A DNA stretch of 24,967 nt from a bacterium UBP17_UBA6191 (GCA_002422125.1 DITF01000209.1:1-24967); one strand, 5' to 3'. Positions 6,962 through 14,845 are shown, counted from the first letter of the stretch. Notes: generated by a model not told the origin, from the letters alone. Program-made: numbers and translations.

Positions 6962-9282
6962 TCCAGTTTGTGGATTCCCTCCGTGGGGACTACGCAAGTC
7001 CAGTTAAAATTATATTCTGTGAGTTCTTTGGTGGTCTGGTCACATAATAGAGATGTTTGATGGGTTTTTGTCAGAGCTTCCAAAGTCTCGGCTAGCTCTA
7101 CACAATCCCCAATGGATACAAGGTGTCGTTTGGAACTTGTACCGATGATTTTGGTTGTGATGGGTCCACTAGCAATTCCTATCCCATTTTGAATTAAAAA
7201 CTGTTGCCGGTTGCGCCTGTCATGATTCAATTTGTTGAGTTTATCCAAAAGCCTCAAGCTGCAATCTACGGCTGTTTGGGCGTGGTGGGGATCTAAGGCC
7301 GATGGAAACACAATCACAATGGCATCTCCAATAAACCTTTCCGTGATGCCTCCAAAATAGTCTACCGAGGTTTGCCATAAATCAAAATATTCATTGAGCA
7401 TTGTTACAATGTTTTCAGCCGATTCAGACTCCGAAATGGTGGTGAAAGAACGAATATCTGAAAACACTATGGTAGCCATGCCGCTAAATTTCTGGTTTAG
7501 GCTGCCATCTTCTCTGGTTAGAAGTTTTAGAAGCTTTTGAGCTACAAATGGAGTCAGACTCTGTTTTTGTTTAAGCTCAGATTCACAGGCGTGTACCGTT
7601 TGCAAAAGCACAAAAAATTCATCGCGAATTTTCAGATCAAATTTTGCCAGGGCTTTTTGATTAAGAACTGCCTCAGAAACAGATTTTACATGATATAGGA
7701 GCCAGGTTGTTCTGTAGGTATATATCAGGCAGAAGCAAAAGCATATCACCCCGATGAGAACCCCATAAGTAATAAGATCCTGCAAATGTTCGTTTTGCTT
7801 TTCCAGAATTAAGGTGTCATTCAAATTGACTCGGTACGATAGCTCGGGAACGATGTTGGACTTGACCGAAAATTGTGTATTTGAGGGGGTCTGTGACAGG
7901 ACAATGGGCGTGTCTTTTAAGAAGACATCAAAGGTTCGTTGGGAATTTATCCGTTGATGCTTAAACAGATATGGGTAGATTTGTTGCCTTGTGACAAAGG
8001 CAATAAAATATTGATTGGGTTCACCGGGGATTAACCCATACCAAAAGAATACCGACTGACTACCCCAGTCAATGGCAATCAAGCGGTCGCGATTTGAAGC
8101 GGTGATTAAGCGGTCCATTCCAAACACGATATTGGCGGTTTTTTCAATTCTTAAAAATACAAGGGCCTCATGAAGCCTTTTTTCCAGCTTATTGGTCAAA
8201 AAATCTGTGTGTGTTGGTTCCAGTGGCAAAACGGCGTCCACTATATTTTTTGCTAGCTTTACAAACAGGATTTCCTGAATTTGCCCTACATTTGTGGATA
8301 CATTGCCATTGGCATCAAATAGAAAGTAGCCTATATCCACGCTATGAAAGTTTGAGCCTCCCGAACTTATTGCATCCGTGAGAGGGGCTGATAAGTTTTC
8401 CAGACCCTGTATAATTTCCAGAGAGCTTTTATCCACTATCTCCGCAGCCAACAATTCTTCATTGCGCAGTATCTGAAACTGAAATAGAAACTGATTTAGG
8501 CTGATGATGATAAAAAGCAGGATAACCGACAAAAACAAGCAGATTCCCGAGATCAGAAGGGGTCTGGAGTAGAGCCTGAATCGGAAGGCGGGGACGATTT
8601 TGGACTGATAAAGTTTCTGTAATGGCAACCAGATAATAAGTGAAATAAGCAGGGGCCAGATCAGGCCAAAAATGTATTGCCCGTGGCTGAGATAAAAGAA
8701 TATTTTTTGCTCCTGAAGCCAGGTATACAATTCGGTTGTAAGTTCATCTTCAGTCCATAAATCAAGACAAAAAACTGTAAATTTAATGTGGTTTTGTTGT
8801 GCATTGGTAGTCCAGGCAATCGGACCTGAGTTTTTGTAACCACTATGAAGAATCCTGGGAGTTAAGCCTGGATTTAAAAATGTATCCAAATCAAGACTTC
8901 CGGGAAATATGGCTTCCGATCTTATTGGAAATACGCTTTTGCCAAGCTGTACCCCACTGGCCAACTTCTGGATATCGTCCTGACTAAAGAGCCCTTGGTG
9001 AAAATGTAAAATACGACCACGATGAAACTCATACTGAAACACCTTATCGCGCTTCAGAAAGCTGGCATCCTGGTCCAGTTTGAGAATCAGAGAAATGATA
9101 CCAAGCTTTTTATACAAGGCCGTGGACTCTGAGTTAGCCTGATGTAAATCAGTTTCCACCATGTTGTAAAGTTTCAGGTGATGGACAAGAGTAGAGTAAT
9201 GGTACAAACCAAGGGCCATCAGCACCAAAAGGAACAGGGCGAAAAACCAAAGATTAAGTTTAGGCAATTGAGGCATAGACAT
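6937..9282 (-). CDS. Membrane class III nucleotide cyclase A: metal-binding (C1-like) half-site subunit
   Basis: A 781-residue membrane protein: TM1 (~11-29), extracytoplasmic domain, TM pair (~203-222, ~241-264), second extracytoplasmic domain (~265-502), TM4 (~503-523), a helical HAMP-like linker, then a class III cyclase domain (~600-770). Both metal Asp residues are present: FSDIRSFT (Asp609) and FIGDAI (Asp653). The residues supplied by the other face of a dimer are gone. The adenine-selecting Lys (four before Asp653) is Arg649, its Thr/Asp partner is Val722, the transition-state Asn is Glu729 and the Arg is Thr733 (VELAETLE in place of VNxAARLE). Alone it should not form a complete site. 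The ATG at 9282 overlaps the end of the upstream cyclase gene by 23 bp, so the two are translationally coupled. An alternative start is Met3. Confidence 0.92.
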   Translation of the reverse strand: MSMPQLPKLNLWFFALFLLVLMALGLYHYSTLVHHLKLYNMVETDLHQANSESTALYKKLGIISLILKLDQDASFLKRDKVFQYEFHRGRILHFHQGLFSQDDIQKLASGVQLGKSVFPIRSEAIFPGSLDLDTFLNPGLTPRILHSGYKNSGPIAWTTNAQQNHIKFTVFCLDLWTEDELTTELYTWLQEQKIFFYLSHGQYIFGLIWPLLISLIIWLPLQKLYQSKIVPAFRFRLYSRPLLISGICLFLSVILLFIIISLNQFLFQFQILRNEELLAAEIVDKSSLEIIQGLENLSAPLTDAISSGGSNFHSVDIGYFLFDANGNVSTNVGQIQEILFVKLAKNIVDAVLPLEPTHTDFLTNKLEKRLHEALVFLRIEKTANIVFGMDRLITASNRDRLIAIDWGSQSVFFWYGLIPGEPNQYFIAFVTRQQIYPYLFKHQRINSQRTFDVFLKDTPIVLSQTPSNTQFSVKSNIVPELSYRVNLNDTLILEKQNEHLQDLITYGVLIGVICFCFCLIYTYRTTWLLYHVKSVSEAVLNQKALAKFDLKIRDEFFVLLQTVHACESELKQKQSLTPFVAQKLLKLLTREDGSLNQKFSGMATIVFSDIRSFTTISESESAENIVTMLNEYFDLWQTSVDYFGGITERFIGDAIVIVFPSALDPHHAQTAVDCSLRLLDKLNKLNHDRRNRQQFLIQNGIGIASGPITTKIIGTSSKRHLVSIGDCVELAETLEALTKTHQTSLLCDQTTKELTEYNFNWTCVVPTEGIHKLDQEMPSGN

Positions 9283-11893
9283 GCTGTTCTTCGCGTTTTC
9301 CCTTTAGTCGAATGCAATTGTGTGTGAATTCAGAAGCAATTTTGTGGGTTTTTATCTCAGAATAGGTGTGAGAATCTATACAGACCCCACTACCTTTAGC
9401 GATCACCCAGGCTTCTAGTCTAGCCGCCATATTTACGGTATCTCCAATCACGGTGTAATCTTTACGATACTTTGAGCCAACCTGACCGAGCACAAGTTCG
9501 CCGCTAGCTACTCCAACGGCCAGGTTTTGCAATGAGGCCAGCTCCAGTGCGCATAAAGAGGCATTTAAGGCACAATCCCCCCCCTCAAACACAGAGAGTA
9601 TGGCGGTCCCTGTGAATTTATCTATCCAACCACCTCTGATTTCAATTTGTTTATGCAAAAACTCTAAAACAGCAATTAATTTTTCCTCTCCCTCTGGATG
9701 GGCAGCAAATAACACACTGACAAATTGTCTTTGGCTCAGGTTGTTCTGGGACACAATTCGTTGTTGACTGGAACTGGAAAGAAATTCCATTAGATTTTGC
9801 TTTTCCTGCAAAGATTGTGTCAGTCTATTCCATTGCCCTGTAATAAATGCAAAGTCCCCCGAATCCTTCTGCTGTAATCGAAAGGCATAGTTCCCTGCGC
9901 TTATCTGCTGAGCCGAACTCACAATCTGACTAAGAAATGCAGTTATGCGACGAGCGGACACCATATTGAGAATCACAATCCCCAAAACAGTCAAAAGGAG
10001 CAAGATTAAAACCAGTAAATCCCCAATAAGGATATTCCAAAACTCCTGATGCAGGTTAAGACTGGCCACAGCTTTTGTTTCATCAAACCAATCTAGCTGT
10101 CTGGTATACACCGGCCAGATGCAACCGTCCTTATCATAAAACACCAAATAGGTTGGGTCATTATGGAAACGGGCCAAGTCCAGCATTTCCAGATGACTGG
10201 AATTTGCTTCTTGTCTTAAGGGATGATTAAGAGTGACCATGCTACCAGAAAATCCAACCAGGTCTTTGTATCGTTGACTGGCAAGATTGGCTAACTCGGT
10301 CAAAAGTCTTTGGGGTCTTAGGGTGATCGAGGCTATCCAAGTTTGCTGGCCCTTGCTTTTATAGGTCCATAAATAATGATAGCGGAATCCCGCGTCTTTT
10401 TCCTCAGCACCAGAAATTTGAAAGCGATCGGGTTGGTTCAGATATGCATCAATATATGCCAGATCACCGCCTCCATCATAAACGAACTTACGAATGGTTT
10501 TGACATGTTCAATCCAGTTTGGGTCCTGCTTTAATCTCAGATGGATTACCTGTAAAAAAACATATACAAAGCCCAGTTTGTAGTGAATTCCTGAACCAAA
10601 AACCTTGCTGTGATAAAACTCAGATCCATTGGTGATACGAAATGCCAGTCCATGTTTGGTTTCCAGTTCTCCAATTTTACTTGCTAGTGGGCTTCTGATC
10701 ATGATGAGTTCACGAATTTTCTGCCTCACATCGGGATTAATTGTGGAATAGACTGTACTGTTGGGTAGCTTCAGTCCTCGGCAAAACATATTGTCAGGCT
10801 GTTTTTCACAAAAAGTTGCAGTGTGGTTTAGCTCCATCTCCAACTGGTTTTGTAACAATTGTGGATCGGTAATTTTTTCCAGTCTTTCCAGACTAAGCTG
10901 TGACTTTTGTACCTCTTCACTGAATTTTTGCACAGGTTTTAATTCGGGAGTTGATTCCAAAATAGAATCAAATAGCTTTGGGATCTCGGATTCAATTGCT
11001 CTAAGAGCATCTTCTTTACACTTGTTTAGTTCTGTCAGTTGATTCTGGAGCCGGGATAACAGACCCTGCAAGCGAATTTTGTCGATTTCATGAGTCCATT
11101 CGGCTATCGGATAAAGAAACAGGGCCGAAGAAAACACAAGTGGGATACAGATTAGCAAGGCTGATTGGTAAGAAAATCGTTTACAGGATAGAAGCAGCAA
11201 TATAAGGCTGAGCCCGGCCAGTATCATCGGAGAAAGCCTGGCAATGTAAAACAATACCAGCCCAGAGGTTAAAGCATTGTGTCGAACATGATTTAGCATC
11301 TGGCTTTCGTCAAGATACTTCGGCTTGGGTCTGGATATAAACTCGATCCCTGAAATCCACAGATTCTCATACTCCTGCAAATATATTTTTCCTGAACCAT
11401 AGGAATCTCGTTGAAAATCTGGAATCAATTTTGAATCTGGGGTTTGTCCGTAAATCCGTTGATCTGTAAAGCGCGACAGTCTGTTTGCCAGATTGGTATC
11501 GTCTTTTGTGGGAATCCAAGCAACTATTGGGTGCGGGTGATTTACATCAAATCCAGGTAGGGGGACTTCAATTTCCTGCCAGTTGGATTCTCCAATCATT
11601 CTGGTTTCCAAAACAGTGACTGTTTGTTCCAGCTCAGACTGACTTCCTGGATAAAACACCAGAATCAGCCCATCATCCTGTTTTGGCATCCGATAGAAAT
11701 TCAATCGAAGATACAACTGCTCATTTGCAGGAATCTGTGACAGCTTGTATCCCCCCATGGATGCAAAACAGTCCGCTGCAATCGCGACTTTTCCGGCAAT
11801 TTCATGTTCAGGGCAGGTGGTTTCATGCGAAAACGCGACAGTGGACAAATAAGTCCACACAAGCACATGCGCGAGAATCAAGCCTTTTCCCAT
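9260..11893 (-). CDS. Membrane class III nucleotide cyclase B: substrate-binding (C2-like) half-site subunit
   Basis: An 877-residue protein with signal-peptide-like residues 1-22, an extracytoplasmic domain, a TM pair (~208-236, ~242-262), a second extracytoplasmic domain (~263-620), TM (~621-645), a HAMP domain (~646-700) and a C-terminal class III cyclase domain (~720-877). It has the same order of parts as cyclase A. The catalytic set is complementary: the two metal Asp positions are Ala731 (LFAAH) and Thr763 (FTGTA). Lys759, Thr814, Asn821 and Arg825 (IGDTVNMAARLE) are intact, and the Lys/Thr pair is that of class IIIb adenylate cyclases. The arm between the two metal positions is 12 residues shorter than in A (32 versus 44). 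It is first in a two-gene operon with A. No strong ribosome-binding site precedes the ATG. Confidence 0.92.
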   Translation of the reverse strand: MGKGLILAHVLVWTYLSTVAFSHETTCPEHEIAGKVAIAADCFASMGGYKLSQIPANEQLYLRLNFYRMPKQDDGLILVFYPGSQSELEQTVTVLETRMIGESNWQEIEVPLPGFDVNHPHPIVAWIPTKDDTNLANRLSRFTDQRIYGQTPDSKLIPDFQRDSYGSGKIYLQEYENLWISGIEFISRPKPKYLDESQMLNHVRHNALTSGLVLFYIARLSPMILAGLSLILLLLSCKRFSYQSALLICIPLVFSSALFLYPIAEWTHEIDKIRLQGLLSRLQNQLTELNKCKEDALRAIESEIPKLFDSILESTPELKPVQKFSEEVQKSQLSLERLEKITDPQLLQNQLEMELNHTATFCEKQPDNMFCRGLKLPNSTVYSTINPDVRQKIRELIMIRSPLASKIGELETKHGLAFRITNGSEFYHSKVFGSGIHYKLGFVYVFLQVIHLRLKQDPNWIEHVKTIRKFVYDGGGDLAYIDAYLNQPDRFQISGAEEKDAGFRYHYLWTYKSKGQQTWIASITLRPQRLLTELANLASQRYKDLVGFSGSMVTLNHPLRQEANSSHLEMLDLARFHNDPTYLVFYDKDGCIWPVYTRQLDWFDETKAVASLNLHQEFWNILIGDLLVLILLLLTVLGIVILNMVSARRITAFLSQIVSSAQQISAGNYAFRLQQKDSGDFAFITGQWNRLTQSLQEKQNLMEFLSSSSQQRIVSQNNLSQRQFVSVLFAAHPEGEEKLIAVLEFLHKQIEIRGGWIDKFTGTAILSVFEGGDCALNASLCALELASLQNLAVGVASGELVLGQVGSKYRKDYTVIGDTVNMAARLEAWVIAKGSGVCIDSHTYSEIKTHKIASEFTHNCIRLKGKREEQHVYASIA

Positions 11894-11975
11894 TTTCTAA
11901 GCATAATCCCAACTTAAATGTCTGTCTCGTTTTATGGGATAGTTTCTACGCGAGTCGGGTAAATTTTTACAAACC

Positions 11976-12011
11976 CAAAAAACACAAAACCCCGCCATTG
12001 ATGCGGGGTTT
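11976..12011 (-). terminator. Terminator downstream of the tRNA-Thr 3' fragment
   Basis: The 9-bp stem AAACCCCGC (11987-11995) / GCGGGGTTT (12003-12011) has a 7-base loop. On the minus strand it is followed by TTTTGTGTTTTTT. It lies 6 bp after the tRNA discriminator base and is the original tRNA terminator; it also insulates the cyclase operon that starts just downstream. Confidence 0.85.
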
Positions 12012-12016
12012 GAACA

Positions 12017-12060
12017 AGCCTGGTAAGGGATTTGAACCCCCAACCTGCTGTTTACAAAAC
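12017..12060 (-). tRNA. 3' fragment of tRNA-Thr (anticodon TGT), displaced by integration; attachment site
   Basis: On the minus strand the sequence reads as tRNA positions 30-73: the loop TTTGTAA with anticodon TGT, 3' anticodon strand ACAGC, variable loop AGGTT, T-arm GGGGG-TTCAAAT-CCCTT, acceptor strand ACCAGGC, discriminator T and no encoded CCA. The required 5' acceptor partner GCCTGGT and a D-arm are absent upstream. The anticodon stem fails at position 29 and beyond, so tRNA identity stops at about 12060. This is the chromosomal 3' end left behind when the element integrated in the anticodon stem-loop. The functional tRNA should be rebuilt at the element's other end, outside the window. 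Confidence 0.8.
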
Positions 12061-12133
12061 GATAAAATGGGGTATCAGTCATCAAGCTACATCAAGTAAA
12101 CCCGCATTTGGGGCGGCTTTTATTGCAAACACC

Positions 12134-12142
12134 TGATATAAT
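12134..12142 (+). promoter_or_regulatory. Extended -10 promoter upstream of the integrase gene
   Basis: TGATATAAT is a perfect match to the extended -10 consensus TGnTATAAT, with -10 at 12137-12142. No good -35 is needed or seen. Transcription would start near 12149, giving a ~138-base leader before int that carries the repeats and the hairpin. Confidence 0.55.
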
Positions 12143-12161
12143 CTGATGGCTGATTTAGAAA

Positions 12162-12193
12162 TTTGTTGACCATTTGTTGACCATTTTGACCAT
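12162..12193. repeat. TTGACCA direct repeats beside the attachment site
   Basis: TTTGTTGACCA occurs twice in exact tandem (12162-12172 and 12173-12183), followed by TTTTGACCAT (12184-12193), giving three TTGACCA cores. Direct repeats between the core att site and int are typical arm-type integrase or excisionase binding sites; that role is inferred here. Confidence 0.55.
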
Positions 12194-12198
12194 AAGAA

Positions 12199-12237
12199 AA
12201 AGCCCGTGTCCGACCTGGCAGTTGACACACGGGCTTT
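12199..12237 (-). terminator. Perfect 11-bp hairpin in the integrase leader, terminator-like on minus strand
   Basis: AAAGCCCGTGT (12199-12209) and ACACGGGCTTT (12227-12237) pair perfectly around a 17-base loop. On the minus strand the stem is followed by TTTTTCTT, a reasonable rho-independent terminator that would stop leftward transcription before att. On the plus strand only TTTG follows, so it would act weakly, as a leader attenuator or spacer. Confidence 0.6.
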
Positions 12238-12286
12238 GAAAAAAGGGATGTACCCATGAACTTATTTTATCACAGGAGGCTATGAT

Positions 12287-13306
12287 ATGGCCTCTATCGC
12301 AAAAAGGGGCGAGTCCTGGAGAGCAAGGATCAAGCTACAGGATCGCTGGATATCTAAAACATTTTCCAAAAAATCAGAAGCTTCGGCTTGGGCTTCTCAG
12401 ATTGAAGCGGACATTTCCAGAGGCAGTGCGCCTGGACATAAAATGAAACTGTCGGCACTGGCAGAAATCCCTTTGGCCAAATTGCCCAAAAGATCAAATC
12501 GCAGAACGGCGATTGAATTGGCTCTGGAAATGGTTGGACACATGCCAGTCGGCGAAATTGGTAGGCGGCATGTGGCCGAGATGTATCAGCAGGTACTTCA
12601 GAAACCTCACCACAGGACAGGAGGGCCGGTATCCGTTGCGACTGCAAACAGATACATGCAGCAGATGCGAGCCTGGTTCTCTGAGATGCAACGGGACGGC
12701 CTGATTGAGCAGAACCCGTTTACGGGGATGAGATTGCGACAAGAGGATAATATTCGCTCCCGGATAATTACCCCGGCAGAAATGCCAAAGTTTTTGAAAG
12801 CACTAGGATCAAGACCGACACAGTTTCAGCTCCTCGTACAATTGGCGCTCAGCACCGGCGCAAGAGCAGGAGAGTTGTTGAGTCTGACATGGTCTGACAT
12901 TGATTTTGAACACAATTTTATCGTTCTGCGGCACACCAAAAACGGCAAGCCAAGGACATGCGGATTGTTTGCGTCCGTGAAAGAGCAATTGCTGAGCTGG
13001 AGAAAAGAAACCAAATTACCGGATTTAAATCATCTTGTGATCGTCTCCGGGGACAAGAATGTGACCTACGATTACAAGGGAACCTGGTTAAGACTTATGG
13101 CTGAGCTAGGTACAGAGGATCTGTGGTTCCATGATCTTCGGAGGACGGTGGGTAGCTACTTGGCCATGAACGGGGCCTCACAACGCGAGCTTCAGGACGC
13201 GCTTGGGCATTTGTCCCCATCAATGGCCGGAAGGTATGCCCATTTGACCGAACGGCATGTTCATAGCTTAGTGGCTAGTGTGATGGGAAGTGTCCTTAAA
13301 AAGTAG
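12287..13306 (+). CDS. int: Tyrosine-family site-specific integrase
   Basis: A 339-residue phage-type integrase that recombines the element's att site with the tRNA-Thr gene. The N-terminal arm-binding region (~1-60) resembles the AP2-like integrase DNA-binding type (WRARIKL...KTFSKKSEA), followed by a SAM-like core-binding domain (~70-150) and the catalytic domain (~160-335). All catalytic residues are visible: Arg193 (GARAGE), Lys218 (HTKNGK), His282 and Arg285 (FHDLRR), His308 (LGHLS) and nucleophile Tyr317 (GRYAHL). The ATG at 12287 follows AGGAGG by 7 bases; an earlier ATG at 12282 is out of frame. It points inward, away from the attachment site. Its last 39 bp overlap the convergent small Cys-rich gene. 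Confidence 0.96.
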   Translation: MASIAKRGESWRARIKLQDRWISKTFSKKSEASAWASQIEADISRGSAPGHKMKLSALAEIPLAKLPKRSNRRTAIELALEMVGHMPVGEIGRRHVAEMYQQVLQKPHHRTGGPVSVATANRYMQQMRAWFSEMQRDGLIEQNPFTGMRLRQEDNIRSRIITPAEMPKFLKALGSRPTQFQLLVQLALSTGARAGELLSLTWSDIDFEHNFIVLRHTKNGKPRTCGLFASVKEQLLSWRKETKLPDLNHLVIVSGDKNVTYDYKGTWLRLMAELGTEDLWFHDLRRTVGSYLAMNGASQRELQDALGHLSPSMAGRYAHLTERHVHSLVASVMGSVLKK

Positions 13307-13495
13307 GCATACATGATGCTTGCCAACCACAGAAAAGCAACTCCCTAGCGGGCATTGCAAACATTCTAGCCGGTCATATTCGCCGTCACCGCGACTTCGG
13401 CAATACACACAGTTTTGGCATGATATTCCTAGTTTTATCTCGGGCCTGGTAGCTTTACGATAATTGTTTAATTGGTCAAATTGGCACTTATTCAT
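13268..13495 (-). CDS. Small Cys-rich protein, paralogue of the gene at 14129-14329
   Basis: A 75-residue protein of unknown function. It shares with the 66-residue product two genes upstream the pattern NYRKAT, SCQxC, a basic stretch, RLECL, a Pro turn and (S/F)C(F)S(V/I)xGK..xC, so the two are paralogues. The regularly spaced Cys and His residues suggest a small zinc-binding fold. The ATG is preceded by GAGGGAG at 6 bases. It overlaps the upstream gene's stop by 8 bp and runs convergently into the last 39 bp of int. It is the last gene of the long leftward operon. Confidence 0.7.
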   Translation of the reverse strand: MNKCQFDQLNNYRKATRPEIKLGISCQNCVYCRSRGDGEYDRLECLQCPLGSCFSVVGKHHVCLLFKDTSHHTSH

Positions 13496-14135
13496 TACCG
13501 GCTCCCTCGGATAACCGGTTTATAACCTGCTCAAATTCCGCTACCATTTTTCCTATGAGGATCTGGGCAGATTTGCGGATTCTCTTGTTTTCAAACACCC
13601 CAATTGGGGCAATCACTCCGATAACGGAAATTTTGTATTCTTCGTGTTCGTATCCCCGATCAACCACAACCCCGTGGCCAATAACACAGGAGTTTAGTAG
13701 TTCGTATTTTTTTGTAGCCCAGTCATTAGGCACAGCCCTTGCGTCCAAACTAGCCAAACCGAGCCGATATTCTGTTACAGGCTCAATTGTGGCCCGCAAA
13801 TGATCACCGCTCACACGCACTAGACCGTCAGCACCAAATTTTTCTGAAATTTTTGGCACTCTATCCGCTGTGAACAGGGACGATTTTTTTCTCTCCCATT
13901 CGTATTTTTGCGAACTTTTTGCCCTCTGGTACCCGTCCTTTGATTTTGTAAGGATGCGGCACTCGTCATTTGAAAGCGACCATAAAGCCTCTTTGGTTTG
14001 CTCAGGTGTTAATTCAATCTCCTGTTCGTCCGCGCCATCGTAAAAAAATAGAGCCTTTCTTTCTTCGTCTTGCCAAACTGAGATCAGTTTATTGTCAAAC
14101 TTAAAGCATAAAATGAATTCCATTTCGTTCACCAC
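13488..14135 (-). CDS. Hypothetical phage protein, 215 residues
   Basis: I do not recognise this protein. It is soluble, mixed alpha/beta, with no signal peptide or membrane segment. An N-terminal strand-rich part (FILCFKFDNKLISVWQD...KALFFYDG) is followed by a basic segment (~60-90) and a C-terminal part with a hydrophobic strand (KISVIGVIAPIGVF) and a final helix. The start taken is GTG at 14135, which overlaps the upstream stop and follows AAGGGGGT by 8-10 bases; the ATG at 14126 is the alternative. It sits between two paralogous Cys-rich genes, so the three may have been duplicated or acquired as a unit. Confidence 0.7.
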   Translation of the reverse strand: MVNEMEFILCFKFDNKLISVWQDEERKALFFYDGADEQEIELTPEQTKEALWSLSNDECRILTKSKDGYQRAKSSQKYEWERKKSSLFTADRVPKISEKFGADGLVRVSGDHLRATIEPVTEYRLGLASLDARAVPNDWATKKYELLNSCVIGHGVVVDRGYEHEEYKISVIGVIAPIGVFENKRIRKSAQILIGKMVAEFEQVINRLSEGAGNE

Positions 14136-14329
14136 TGAAGACCCCCTTGGTAACTGTAATCATCACAGGTATTGTTTTTGCCGATTGAACAAAAAGACCC
14201 CTCATTTGTTATTGGCCAACCCAGACATTCCAGGCGGCCAGAAATTTCGCGCTTTCTGCTGTGTTTGCAAAATTGGCAGGATTTTCGCCACCACTTCTCT
14301 TCTTTTGTCGCTTTACGGTAATTTTTCAT
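14129..14329 (-). CDS. Small Cys-rich protein, paralogue of the gene at 13268-13495
   Basis: A 66-residue protein with Cys at SCQFC, RLECLG, SFCSIG and NTCDDY, aligned with the Cys pattern of the paralogue downstream; a zinc-binding fold is likely but unproven. The ATG is preceded by AAGGATCGCA. It overlaps the methylase gene upstream by 4 bp (ATGA) and the GTG start of the next gene by 7 bp, so it is translated as part of the same operon. No function is assigned. Confidence 0.7.
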   Translation of the reverse strand: MKNYRKATKEEKWWRKSCQFCKHSRKREISGRLECLGWPITNEGSFCSIGKNNTCDDYSYQGGLQW

Positions 14330-14841
14330 TGCGATCCTTTAATCCCCAATAGCGGTAATTGCCACTCTGGGGTGTAAATTTTGTCGTTCGTATCAATATC
14401 TCTTAGCCTCGCCGCCTCTTTGCTCATTTCTGGTAGCCAGATTGCGACTATTGAGGCAAACATTGCATGACTGTCATTTCCCTCAAAGCGCAGCCGGCCA
14501 CGAACAGGAATTTCGATTGCTTGACGATACACATAACAGTGATACCAGTTTGCGCTGGTTCGGTTAGGCAACAGGCCAACAACGACCTGCGCATGACCGT
14601 AAGCTACACTGTGGCAGGCTTTCTGCACCCAATGATCAATGTCTTTCCCGTAAGGAGGATTCATCCATACTCGCCCTGTCCATTTCTGAGCCAATCCGTT
14701 ATCGAGCTCGCTAAAAAATTTAGGGCATTTAGCGTTATCGCGGCTGGCTGCCACATCAAGGTCAAACAAAAATATTTTGTTCAGCAAATCAAATATCCAT
14801 TGGGGAGTTGGATGGTCGCTGGATTCCGATTTTACGCTCAT
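14326..14841 (-). CDS. dam: Phage DNA N6-adenine methyltransferase (Dam type)
   Basis: A 171-residue protein of the phage Dam family (PF05869 type), which transfers methyl from S-adenosylmethionine to adenine N6. Visible features are the N-terminal HPTPQWIFDLLN segment, DLDVAAS near residues 27-33, and the catalytic NPPY motif (MNPPYG, residues 60-65), followed by a helix and the VVGLLPNRT strand. The length is typical of phage stand-alone Dam enzymes. Likely roles are protection from host restriction or control of replication and packaging. It starts four bases after the stop of the Lar-like gene and overlaps the next gene by 4 bp. Target sequence specificity is not visible. Confidence 0.88.
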   Translation of the reverse strand: MSVKSESSDHPTPQWIFDLLNKIFLFDLDVAASRDNAKCPKFFSELDNGLAQKWTGRVWMNPPYGKDIDHWVQKACHSVAYGHAQVVVGLLPNRTSANWYHCYVYRQAIEIPVRGRLRFEGNDSHAMFASIVAIWLPEMSKEAARLRDIDTNDKIYTPEWQLPLLGIKGSQ

Positions 14842-14845
14842 GACT

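Noticed and set aside
12017..12090. An intact tRNA gene at the junction
   Set aside because: The 3' half is convincing, but there is no 5' acceptor strand GCCTGGT, no D-arm, and the anticodon stem mismatches at its outer pairs, so only a fragment is present.
11683..12099. A plus-strand open frame spanning the cyclase start, terminator and tRNA fragment
   Set aside because: It crosses a terminator and tRNA sequence and is antisense to the well-supported cyclase B signal peptide region.
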